A stretch of 5,148 nt of DNA from Desulfobacterales bacterium (GCA_030629475.1 DAOVOU010000188.1:1-5148), one strand, 5' to 3'. Shown: positions 1-4,755, counted from the first letter of the stretch. Made by a program: numbers and translations. Notes: a model not told the origin generated them from the sequence alone.

Positions 1-1271
1 TCCTGGGTCCCTTTCGTCACCAGGTCATCGATCATAACACCGATATATGCCTGTGCCCGCCTGAGGATGATTGGGGGCTCTCCTCTTACGTGGCGCACTG
101 CATTGATCCCGGCCATGATCCCCTGGCCTGCTGCCTCCTCATAACCGGAGGTGCCATTGATCTGGCCCGCAAAAAATAACCCTCGAATGGCCTTACATTC
201 TAAGCTTGGCTTGAGCTGTATCGGATCCGCATAGTCATACTCGATGGCGTACCCCGGCCGCACAATCTCCACCTGTTCAAGTCCTTCAATAGATCGAAGC
301 ATCCTGATCTGCACATCCACCGGCAGGCTTGTTGGAACCCCATTTGGATAAATCTCCGTGGTTCCAAGCCCCATGGGCTCAAGAAAGATCTGGTGCCTGG
401 GTTTATCCGGAAACCGAACGACTTTATCTTCAATCGATGGACAATAACGCGCCCCAACCCCTTGTATAACCCCGGTAAACAGGGGAGAACGATCCAGACC
501 TGTCTTAATGATCTCATGGGTCTTTTTGTTCGTGTAGGTAATGTAACATGGGACCTGTTTGCGCGTGATTGCCCCTGTCTCAAAGGAGAAGGGAACCGGC
601 GGTTCATCTCCATACTGCGGTGTGAGCCTGGAAAAATCGATCGTACGTCCGTCCAGCCGAGGGGTGGTCCCGGTCTTAAGGCGACCTATCCTTAAACCTA
701 GGGCTCTCAGATGGTCTGAAAGCTTGTTCGAGGGAGGATCTCCCATGCGCCCCGCGGGAAAATTCTTCAACCCTATGTGGATCAATCCTTTCAGGAAGGT
801 GCCTGTGGTCAGAATCACTGCTTTTCCAAGAAAGCTTTGCTGAATACTGGTTATGAGACCTCTAACCGTACCATTTTCCACAATCAGGGCATCCACCAAC
901 CCCTGTTTGATGTCGAGATTCTCCTGGCTCTCCAAGACCTGCTTCATCCGAAGGCGATATTGTTCCTTGTCGGCCTGGGCCCTGGATGATTGCACGGCAG
1001 GTCCCTTCTTGGTATTCAGACGGCGGAACTGGATACCAGTGGCATCAATATTCTTGGCCATCTCTCCGCCCAGGGCGTCTATCTCACGCACAAGATGGCC
1101 CTTGGCCAAACCCCCTATGGCCGGATTGCATGACATCTCTCCAATATGGTCCACATTAACAGTAACTACCAGAGTCAGATGTCCCAAGCGGGCTGCTGCC
1201 AGGGCAGCCTCACATCCGGCATGGCCAGCCCCAACCACGATGACGTCGTATGTCTTGGAATATGTATCCAT
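1..1271 (-). CDS. mnmG: MnmG (GidA), tRNA uridine-34 5-carboxymethylaminomethyl modification enzyme, 3' end outside the window
   Basis: MnmG works with the GTPase MnmE in the cytoplasm. Using FAD, NADH and methylene-tetrahydrofolate, the complex adds the (carboxymethyl)aminomethyl group to wobble uridine 34 of certain tRNAs. The first 423 residues are visible. They show the FAD Rossmann motif GAGHAG (14-19), the MSCNPAIGGLAKGH block (46-59), TGTFLKG (156-162), GRLKTGTTPR (196-205), RYCPSIEDK (275-283) and GQINGTSGYEEAAGQG (369-384). Both conserved cysteines are present, Cys48 and Cys277, matching Cys47 and Cys277 of E. coli. The family is about 620-630 residues long, so the C-terminal helical part that contacts MnmE and tRNA is missing because of the window edge. 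I read the frame from start to edge and found no frameshift. ATG at 1271 lies 8 residues before the first beta strand, as in E. coli. No strong Shine-Dalgarno precedes it. The gene follows rlmB after a 252-bp repeat-filled spacer. GTTPR replaces the more usual GTPPR. Confidence 0.97.
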   Translation of the reverse strand, partial: MDTYSKTYDVIVVGAGHAGCEAALAAARLGHLTLVVTVNVDHIGEMSCNPAIGGLAKGHLVREIDALGGEMAKNIDATGIQFRRLNTKKGPAVQSSRAQADKEQYRLRMKQVLESQENLDIKQGLVDALIVENGTVRGLITSIQQSFLGKAVILTTGTFLKGLIHIGLKNFPAGRMGDPPSNKLSDHLRALGLRIGRLKTGTTPRLDGRTIDFSRLTPQYGDEPPVPFSFETGAITRKQVPCYITYTNKKTHEIIKTGLDRSPLFTGVIQGVGARYCPSIEDKVVRFPDKPRHQIFLEPMGLGTTEIYPNGVPTSLPVDVQIRMLRSIEGLEQVEIVRPGYAIEYDYADPIQLKPSLECKAIRGLFFAGQINGTSGYEEAAGQGIMAGINAVRHVRGEPPIILRRAQAYIGVMIDDLVTKGTQ

Positions 1272-1297
1272 CTGAAAAAGGCCTAACCCGGATAAAC

Positions 1298-1366
1298 CCG
1301 AAATACGAAGCACGAAATCCGAAATTCTATACAAATTCAAATATTAAATGCTCAAATGTTCAAAAC
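1298..1366. repeat. Heptamer-type composite repeat, left arm of the rlmB-mnmG spacer
   Basis: Four 7-bp units sit in register from 1298: CCGAAAT, ACGAAGC, ACGAAAT, CCGAAAT (1298-1325). A looser CAAA(T)-rich series follows, with CAAA or TAAA recurring every 6-8 bp (1332, 1338, 1345, 1353, 1361). The same order of parts, CGAAAT heptamers and then a CAAA-rich stretch, appears in inverted orientation at 1417-1484. The two are therefore diverged inverted copies of one composite repeat. The roughly 50 bp between them (1367-1416) is more balanced in composition and holds no gene I can support. Confidence 0.7.
1326..1355 (-). promoter_or_regulatory. Weak candidate sigma70 promoter for mnmG
   Basis: On the minus strand a TTGAGC hexamer (1350-1355) lies 18 bp before TATAGA (1326-1331). 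Each matches 4 of 6 consensus positions. Transcription would start near 1319 and give a leader of about 48 nt before the mnmG ATG. The stretch is very AT-rich and repetitive, so a chance match is quite possible. It is listed because mnmG is separated from rlmB by 252 bp and may need its own promoter. Confidence 0.22.
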
Positions 1367-1416
1367 TCTATCGACGGTCTCAAGCTGGATTGAATCAGCC
1401 TTCGGCGGGTCTTATC

Positions 1417-1484
1417 GTTTTTCAATTTTTGTATTTTTGTCATTCGATATTGTTTCGGATTTCGATATTCGGATTTCGGATTTA
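1417..1484. repeat. Heptamer-type composite repeat, right (inverted) arm of the rlmB-mnmG spacer
   Basis: Read on the plus strand, four 7-bp units TTTCGGA, TTTCGAT, ATTCGGA, TTTCGGA run in register over 1453-1480. They are preceded by a T-rich part with TTTTTG runs. The reverse complement gives TCCGAAA-type heptamers followed by a CAAAAA-rich stretch, which mirrors the arm at 1298-1366. The arms are not exact copies, so this is a diverged inverted repeat and not a clean transposon end pair. From here to the rlmB stop (1485-1523) I see only AT-rich sequence. Confidence 0.65.
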
Positions 1485-1523
1485 TTTTCTGCCACAAAAA
1501 ACACGAACTTCATAACTAGCGGA

Positions 1524-2270
1524 CTAGAGAGCCCCTCTTCTCCTCTGTCTCACAATCTCATACATAACCATGGCCCCAGCCACCGCGGCATTGAGTGAGT
1601 CAACCACCTTTTTCTGGGGAACGGATACGAGATAGTCACAAGTCTTTCGAACCAAAGGGCGTATCCCCTTGCCCTCACCCCCGATGACAAGGACCAAACC
1701 AACATTGAAATCAGCCTCATCCACCCTTTGCCCTGAACCGGCATGGGCTCCCACCACCCAAAGCCCCGCTTTCTTGAGTCGTTTCAACGCCGTCACAAGG
1801 TTGGGAACCCGTGCTATCAACGTATGTTCCATGGCGCCTGCAGAAGCCTTTGAAACCGAGGGGGACAAAGGGGCAGAACGGTCTTTGGCAAGAATAATGC
1901 CGTGGATGCCCATAGCGAGTGACGTCCTGATAAGCGACCCCAGGTTTTGTGGATCTACAATCCCGTCCAGAGCCAAAACTATCGGAAGCTCATCATCGGT
2001 TTCAGCCTTTCTGAGGATGTCGCCTGTATCTACCAGCGAATAATCACTAACACGGGCTGCAACTCCCTGGTGTACAGACCCGCCAAGTAGGGATCTAAAA
2101 TAGTCCGGCTCTCTGTATTGGATGGGAATCCCTTCGGCCCGAGCCCGTTCCAAAAGGCCCTGAATACTTTTAGTCTGCCGCCTCTTTGACACGAACAGCT
2201 TTTTGAACGCTCGCCGTCCTGCAATCAATGCCTCATAAACCGGATGGATCCCATAAAGCAGATCACTCAT
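1524..2270 (-). CDS. rlmB: RlmB-type 23S rRNA (guanosine-2'-O-)-methyltransferase, SpoU/TrmH family
   Basis: Members of this SPOUT family use S-adenosylmethionine to methylate a ribose 2'-OH. RlmB acts on G2251 of 23S rRNA. The protein is 248 residues (E. coli RlmB has 243). The N-terminal L30e-like substrate-binding domain covers about 4-80 and starts LLYGIHPVYEAL, with the VHQGVAARV element at 66-74. The catalytic domain covers about 97-242. Its motif 1 is DPQNLGSLIRTS (106-117), KDRSA is at 129-133, motif 2 is IGGEGKGIRPLV (196-207) and motif 3 ends SLNAAVAGAMVMYE (225-238). The last two motifs form the trefoil knot that binds SAM. Motif 3 has Lys221 where a glycine is common. ATGAGTGA joins the gmk stop to this start, with no clear Shine-Dalgarno, which suggests translational coupling. 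The exact target nucleotide is inferred from family resemblance, and a tRNA- or rRNA-specific paralogue is not excluded. Confidence 0.92.
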   Translation of the reverse strand: MSDLLYGIHPVYEALIAGRRAFKKLFVSKRRQTKSIQGLLERARAEGIPIQYREPDYFRSLLGGSVHQGVAARVSDYSLVDTGDILRKAETDDELPIVLALDGIVDPQNLGSLIRTSLAMGIHGIILAKDRSAPLSPSVSKASAGAMEHTLIARVPNLVTALKRLKKAGLWVVGAHAGSGQRVDEADFNVGLVLVIGGEGKGIRPLVRKTCDYLVSVPQKKVVDSLNAAVAGAMVMYEIVRQRRRGAL

Positions 2271-2832
2271 GTAGGCGTGCTTTTTCGATAACGGCCTTCA
2301 GCTCTGAAATCGCCTGGGCCAGATTATCATTCACAATCACGTGATGATACCACTTGGCCTCGGCCATCTCTGCCTTGGCGTTCTTCATCCGCTGCTCAAT
2401 CGCCTCAACTGAATCCGTGCCGCGTTCAGCAAGTCGCCGCTTTAGTTCGTCCATGGATGGCGGTGCTATGAAGACCAAAGTGGCTTCAGGATATTTGGCG
2501 TAGAGTTTTTTGGCACCCTTAACGTCAATGTCAAACAGGATGTCGTAGCCCCGGCGAAGGCCGTCGTCCAAAAATCTCGCCGACGTGCCGTACAGATGAC
2601 CGTGCACTTCAGCCCATTCGGCCAATTCACCAGAGTCTATCTTCTTACGAAACGCAGCATCGCTGATAAAATAGTAGTCTACGCCATCTCGCTCGTTGCC
2701 ACGGGGGGAACGCGTAGTGCAAGAAATCGAATATCGAAGGCGTGAATCTTTTTTAAAGATCGCCGTCAGGATGGTCGATTTCCCGGCCCCAGAAGGTGCA
2801 GATATGATGAACAGATGTCCTTTTTTGACCAT
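2263..2832 (-). CDS. gmk: Guanylate kinase
   Basis: Gmk converts GMP and ATP to GDP and ADP in the cytoplasm. It is essential for GTP and dGTP supply. The product is 189 residues, slightly shorter than the 207 of E. coli. It shows the P-loop SAPSGAGKST (11-20), the GMP-binding segment from Ser35 through TTRSPRGNE (39-47) and DYYF (52-55), the EVHGHLYGT element (75-83), the DIDVKGA strand and Walker B region (101-107), the lid arginines in RRLAERGTDS (132-141) and the conserved NDNL near the C-terminus (168-171). The start is fixed: an in-frame TGA lies four codons upstream (2842-2844) with no other start between. No Shine-Dalgarno precedes the ATG; a small hairpin occupies that place. The stop overlaps the rlmB start. 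The gene lies 200 bp downstream of remA, an order shared with Firmicutes, although the rpoZ that often follows gmk is not here. Confidence 0.97.
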   Translation of the reverse strand: MVKKGHLFIISAPSGAGKSTILTAIFKKDSRLRYSISCTTRSPRGNERDGVDYYFISDAAFRKKIDSGELAEWAEVHGHLYGTSARFLDDGLRRGYDILFDIDVKGAKKLYAKYPEATLVFIAPPSMDELKRRLAERGTDSVEAIEQRMKNAKAEMAEAKWYHHVIVNDNLAQAISELKAVIEKARLHE

Positions 2833-2833
2833 A

Positions 2834-2847
2834 ACTTGAGATCAAGT
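2834..2847 (-). promoter_or_regulatory. Hairpin in place of the gmk ribosome binding site
   Basis: The gmk mRNA reads ACTTGA-TC-TCAAGT followed by one U and then AUG. This can fold as a 6-bp stem with a 2-nt loop, or more realistically as 5 bp with a 4-nt loop. It covers the positions where a Shine-Dalgarno would be, and no GGAG-like sequence is present nearby. The hairpin is visible directly. An effect on gmk translation is inference. Confidence 0.4.
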
Positions 2848-2903
2848 AACGTCTGTCGGCTACCGGTTACGCCGCTCGTTACGTCTATCGACTGCCGGTT
2901 GCG
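2847..2903. repeat. Two imperfect 25-bp direct repeats in the gmk leader
   Basis: Copies at 2847-2871 and 2879-2903 agree at 20 of 25 positions with a 32-bp period. Four of the five differences are transitions. Both contain ACGTCT near the start and CCGGTT near the end. A third ACGTCTA occurs at 2917-2923, in the third partial unit. The repeat lies directly upstream of gmk in non-coding sequence. Confidence 0.6.
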
Positions 2904-2958
2904 TCATTTTTCAAAAACGTCTAACGTAAACCGAGCATCGAAACGAGCCGCGCAACCG
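2874..2958. repeat. Crossing inverted repeats in the gmk leader
   Basis: CGGTTGCG (2896-2903) is perfectly complementary to CGCAACCG (2951-2958). GCTCGTT (2874-2880) is perfectly complementary to AACGAGC (2942-2948). The two pairings interleave, so in the transcript they would be mutually exclusive or form a pseudoknot. Whether they form at all is not shown. The arms are GC-rich compared with the surrounding leader. Confidence 0.4.
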
Positions 2959-3000
2959 CAACCCTTCAACGAACGTCCATAAGGCAAAAAAAGGGGATTG

Positions 3001-3020
3001 CTGTACAGTAATTTGTACAA
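3001..3020. promoter_or_regulatory. Paired 8-bp palindromes (TGTACA cores), possible operator
   Basis: CTGTACAG (3001-3008) and TTGTACAA (3013-3020) are each perfect palindromes, separated by TAAT. Their centres are 12 bp apart, roughly one helical turn. The pair sits 12 bp past the remA stop and about 170 bp before the gmk start. Paired palindromes on one DNA face are typical of a site bound by two dimers. I do not recognise the regulator, and the function is inference. Confidence 0.35.
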
Positions 3021-3032
3021 TTTTTGACGCCT

Positions 3033-3317
3033 TCACCTGGTCTCCTGTGCCTTCTTCTTATCCTCCTTGAACTCAAAACCGGTCACAAACCGCTGCGATA
3101 TGGTCTCAGCTTGAACGGCCGAGAGAATGACGTGGTTGCTGTCTGTAATAATGATAGACCGCGTTCGACGCCCCTGAGTGGCATCAATCAACCGCTTTCC
3201 CTCTTTTGCATCCTCCTTGAACCGTTTCATAGGAGCCGAGCCTGGCGTCACAATAGCCACTATGCGACTGGCAACGACTGTATTTCCAAACCCGATGTTC
3301 AGCAGGGTCCTGTCCAT
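3033..3317 (-). CDS. remA: RemA/DUF370 family protein, putative DNA-binding regulator
   Basis: The 94-residue product begins with the family signature LLNIGFGNTVVASRIVAIV (5-23) and continues with SAPMKR (27-32), the block LIDATQGRRTRSIIITDSNH (43-62) and VILSAVQAET (63-72). In Bacillus subtilis, RemA is a DNA-binding activator of biofilm matrix and osmoprotection genes that assembles into rings. Its residues Arg18, Pro29, Arg50 and Arg51, known from mutants or structure, are all present here at the same numbers. The last dozen residues form a charged tail rich in Lys, Glu and Asp. ATG at 3317 is preceded by GGAGG with a 5-nt spacer, the best ribosome binding site in the window. The gene sits between yicC and gmk, as ylzA does in Bacillus. 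Family membership is clear. Matrix regulation cannot be assumed outside Firmicutes, and the role here is unknown. Confidence 0.93.
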   Translation of the reverse strand: MDRTLLNIGFGNTVVASRIVAIVTPGSAPMKRFKEDAKEGKRLIDATQGRRTRSIIITDSNHVILSAVQAETISQRFVTGFEFKEDKKKAQETR

Positions 3318-3322
3318 TGTTT

Positions 3323-3327
3323 CCTCC
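3323..3327 (-). promoter_or_regulatory. Ribosome binding site of remA
   Basis: The mRNA reads GGAGG, then AAACA, then AUG. The 5-nt spacing is close to ideal and supports the chosen remA start. No other gene in the window has a Shine-Dalgarno this strong, which suggests remA is translated independently of its neighbours. Confidence 0.85.
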
Positions 3328-3330
3328 AGG

Positions 3331-3372
3331 TTCGTTATTCGTTACTCGTTATTTGATTTCCGATTCACGATT
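3331..3372. repeat. Six tandem heptamers in the remA leader
   Basis: Six 7-bp units run in register on the plus strand: TTCGTTA, TTCGTTA, CTCGTTA, TTTGATT, TCCGATT, CACGATT. The first three are nearly identical and the last three share GATT. The array ends 3 bp from the remA Shine-Dalgarno, so a transcript from the candidate promoter upstream would carry most of it as its 5' leader. Confidence 0.7.
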
Positions 3373-3396
3373 ATACTGCTATAGATCTTCAGACAA
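3370..3396 (-). promoter_or_regulatory. Candidate sigma70 promoter for remA
   Basis: On the minus strand a perfect TATAAT (-10) occupies 3370-3375. TTGTCT (4 of 6 to TTGACA) lies 15 bp upstream at 3391-3396. The spacer is 2 bp shorter than ideal. Transcription would begin near 3363, about 45 nt before the remA ATG. The perfect -10 box and the strong ribosome binding site together suggest that remA can be expressed apart from yicC. Confidence 0.42.
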
Positions 3397-3468
3397 GTAG
3401 TTTCTGGATTCCTACGGAGATCGGTTTCGCCAACTGACCGATGTTCAAGGAAAAATACAGTTTTTGCT

Positions 3469-3500
3469 AAATCCGAAATCCGAAATCTAAAATCCGAAAT
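3469..3500. repeat. AAATCCG heptamer array downstream of yicC
   Basis: Units AAATCCG, AAATCCG, AAATCTA, AAATCCG and a partial AAAT run in perfect 7-bp register. The array ends 8 bp from the yicC stop codon. It uses the same unit as the arrays at 1298-1325 and, in reverse complement, 1453-1480. This makes it a recurring spacer component and not a local accident. The sequence between this array and the remA promoter region (3397-3468) holds no gene or structure that I can support. Confidence 0.75.
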
Positions 3501-3508
3501 GCTATAGA

Positions 3509-4390
3509 CTACTCTATATTCTGAACCTGTTCCCTAAGCTTTTCCAGTTCACTCTTGAGCCCCACAACAATCTGGGGCAACTGCGCATCTCCTGCCTTTG
3601 AACCAATTGTGTTTACCTCCCGATTAAGTTCCTGGAGGAGAAAATCAAGAGCCCTTCCAGTTGGACCCTCTGATTCGATCATGCTTCGGAATTGTTTCAA
3701 ATGGCTCTCAGCACGAACTATCTCCTCGGTGATATCACTTTTGTCCGCCAAAAAAGCCGCCTCCTGAGCCAGTCGGTTTGGATCTACCTCTACCGCGCCT
3801 TGCGTAAGCATAGCTATCCGTTCCTTCAAGCGACTGTGATGCTGTGACAATATGGCTGGGGCCAGCTCTTTTATACGAAACAAATCCTCCTCAACAGACT
3901 GCAGACGTTTTTGAAAATCCTGGTAGATGGCCATCCCCTCTGAAATCCGCATGCCATCTATACCCTCTAATGCCTCACGGATACACGATGAAAGGAACGA
4001 CCAGGTTTTCTCCAGATCTTCTTCAGGTTCTGTAGCCGTAATGATTCCCTGCATGCCAAGGAGAGTTCTAAGCCCGACCTTTTCTTCAATTTGCAGGCTT
4101 TCGTTCAGTTCGCACAATGCCCTATAATATTCTTTGGCCAGGGGAAGGTTAACGTGGATGCTGGCAACCGCCTGAGAACCATTCTTAACCTTAATCATTA
4201 CCTCCACCCTGCCACGCGAAATCCTGGTCGCGACCAGCTTCTTGATCTGATCCTCAAGAGGCAAAAACTGCGGAGGCATACGCACTATGACCTCCCCATA
4301 ACGGCTATTCACCGAACGTATCTCCACTGTAAATGTGCGCCCTTCCATTGTCTTTTCCGCCCTGCCAAAGGCAGTCATACTTTTTATCAT
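3509..4390 (-). CDS. yicC: YicC family endoribonuclease
   Basis: E. coli YicC is a metal-dependent endoribonuclease implicated in decay of small RNAs such as RyhB. The family has an N-terminal YicC domain and a C-terminal DUF1732 domain. Starting at ATG 4390 gives 293 residues, typical for the family, with the usual N-terminus MIKSMTAFGRAE. Visible blocks are VEIRSVNSRY (22-31), ISRGRVEVMIKV (57-68), MRISEGMAIYQDFQKRL (147-163), the acidic DITEEIVRAESHLKQF (219-234), and near the end GRALDFLLQELNREVNTIGS (245-264) followed by LKSELEKLREQVQNIE (278-293). An upstream in-frame GTG at 4420 would add ten residues with no family match and no ribosome binding site, so I reject it. The ATG also lacks a clear Shine-Dalgarno. 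yicC lies upstream of remA and gmk, as in Firmicutes, here with a 191-bp repeat-rich spacer before remA. Confidence 0.95.
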   Translation of the reverse strand: MIKSMTAFGRAEKTMEGRTFTVEIRSVNSRYGEVIVRMPPQFLPLEDQIKKLVATRISRGRVEVMIKVKNGSQAVASIHVNLPLAKEYYRALCELNESLQIEEKVGLRTLLGMQGIITATEPEEDLEKTWSFLSSCIREALEGIDGMRISEGMAIYQDFQKRLQSVEEDLFRIKELAPAILSQHHSRLKERIAMLTQGAVEVDPNRLAQEAAFLADKSDITEEIVRAESHLKQFRSMIESEGPTGRALDFLLQELNREVNTIGSKAGDAQLPQIVVGLKSELEKLREQVQNIE

Positions 4391-4431
4391 AAGGTAACCC
4401 AATCTTCTGTATAAAGGCACAAATCAAGTGC

Positions 4432-4467
4432 CTAAAGTGAACTAAAGTGTCTAAAGTGCCTAAAGTT
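4432..4467. repeat. CTAAAGTGC repeat array, left arm of the outer inverted repeat
   Basis: CTAAAG recurs at 4432, 4442, 4451 and 4460, giving a 9-10-bp period. Positions 4445-4466 are a perfect 22-bp reverse complement of 4734-4755. The 12-mer GTGCCTAAAGTT (4456-4467) is also the reverse complement of 4714-4725. The array lies about 40 bp upstream of the yicC start codon. Confidence 0.8.
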
Positions 4468-4537
4468 CATAGTGGTCTGTTGGCCACTGCGCAAAATCGA
4501 AACCTTCAGGAGATTTTCTATTTTGTACATACGGACT

Positions 4538-4664
4538 TATAGTGAACGTCATAAATAAGTTGATACATTCTGAACTGTCATTGCGAGGAGCGCAACGACG
4601 GAGCAATCTCATAGGATTGCTTCGCTTCGCTCGCAATGACCACTTTCTTCTGACGTTCACTATA
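4538..4664. mobile_element. MITE-like element with 14-bp terminal inverted repeats and TA ends
   Basis: TATAGTGAACGTCA (4538-4551) and TGACGTTCACTATA (4651-4664) are perfect reverse complements bounding 127 bp with no coding capacity. Both ends begin with TA, which fits a TA target duplication as made by IS630/Tc1-mariner transposases. A MITE mobilised by such an enzyme is therefore plausible, but no transposase is present and the family is inferred. The interior holds a second palindrome at 4577-4640. Short open frames through it are not genes. Confidence 0.6.
4577..4640. repeat. GTCATTGCGAG palindromic repeat inside the MITE-like element
   Basis: Outer arms GTCATTGCGAG (4577-4587) and CTCGCAATGAC (4630-4640) are perfect reverse complements. 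Inner arms AGCAATC (4602-4608) and GATTGCT (4615-4621) enclose a 6-base loop. The middle arms pair only partly. I recognise this as a palindrome spread through many bacterial genomes, where it produces spurious protein predictions of the SLRAKRSNP / LLRRCAPRND type; the minus strand here encodes exactly those words. As RNA or single-stranded DNA it could form a long hairpin. Confidence 0.75.
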
Positions 4665-4713
4665 GCTTTTCCATCTTGTAGCTACTAGCAATTTGTGACC
4701 TTTCAATTTCTTT

Positions 4714-4755
4714 AACTTTAGGCACCTTAGCTGACTTTAGGCACTTTAGACACTT
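4714..4755. repeat. CTAAAGTGC repeat array, right arm of the outer inverted repeat
   Basis: On the plus strand this arm carries ACTTTAGGCAC-type units, the reverse complement of the array at 4432-4467. It includes the 22-bp perfect match at 4734-4755. Its last two bases lie inside the TAA stop codon of the DUF4416 gene (4754-4756). With the left arm it brackets a 267-bp interior containing the MITE-like element. The remaining spacer sequence (4468-4537 and 4665-4713) shows no gene. Confidence 0.8.

Noticed and set aside
1272..1316. In-frame GTG upstream of mnmG inside the repeat
   Set aside because: It would add repeat-encoded residues. The ATG at 1271 fits the E. coli N-terminus closely.
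1298..1484. CRISPR array or transposon ends in the rlmB-mnmG spacer
   Set aside because: The units are 7-bp tandem repeats with no spacers, and the two arms are too diverged to be terminal inverted repeats.
1356..1598. Plus-strand open frame of 80 codons
   Set aside because: It runs through the inverted heptamer repeat and then antisense into the 3' end of rlmB. The composition is repeat-like and there is no recognisable protein.
3001..3008. LexA box (CTGT...ACAG)
   Set aside because: The two halves are adjacent, with none of the 8-bp spacing of the E. coli site. The neighbouring genes are not SOS genes.
4391..4420. Upstream GTG start for yicC at 4420
   Set aside because: The ten added residues match nothing in the family and no Shine-Dalgarno precedes it. 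The family starts at M(I/K)xSMTxFGR, which is the ATG at 4390.
4408..4436. Sigma70 promoter for yicC (TATACA with TTTAGG 17 bp upstream)
   Set aside because: The -35 match is poor and comes from the CTAAAGTGC repeat. The leader before ATG would be only about 10 nt.
4471..4488. AGTGG...CCACT hairpin as a terminator
   Set aside because: The stem has only 5 bp and no T-run follows on either strand.
4460..4660. Minus-strand open frame of 66 codons with SLRAKRSNP and LLRRCAPRND words
   Set aside because: It is the translation of the GTCATTGCGAG palindrome and flanking repeat, a known source of spurious predictions. It has no ribosome binding site and no domain.
4538..4664. ERIC element
   Set aside because: The 127-bp length and TA ends resemble ERIC, but the sequence is not ERIC-like and the host does not look enterobacterial.
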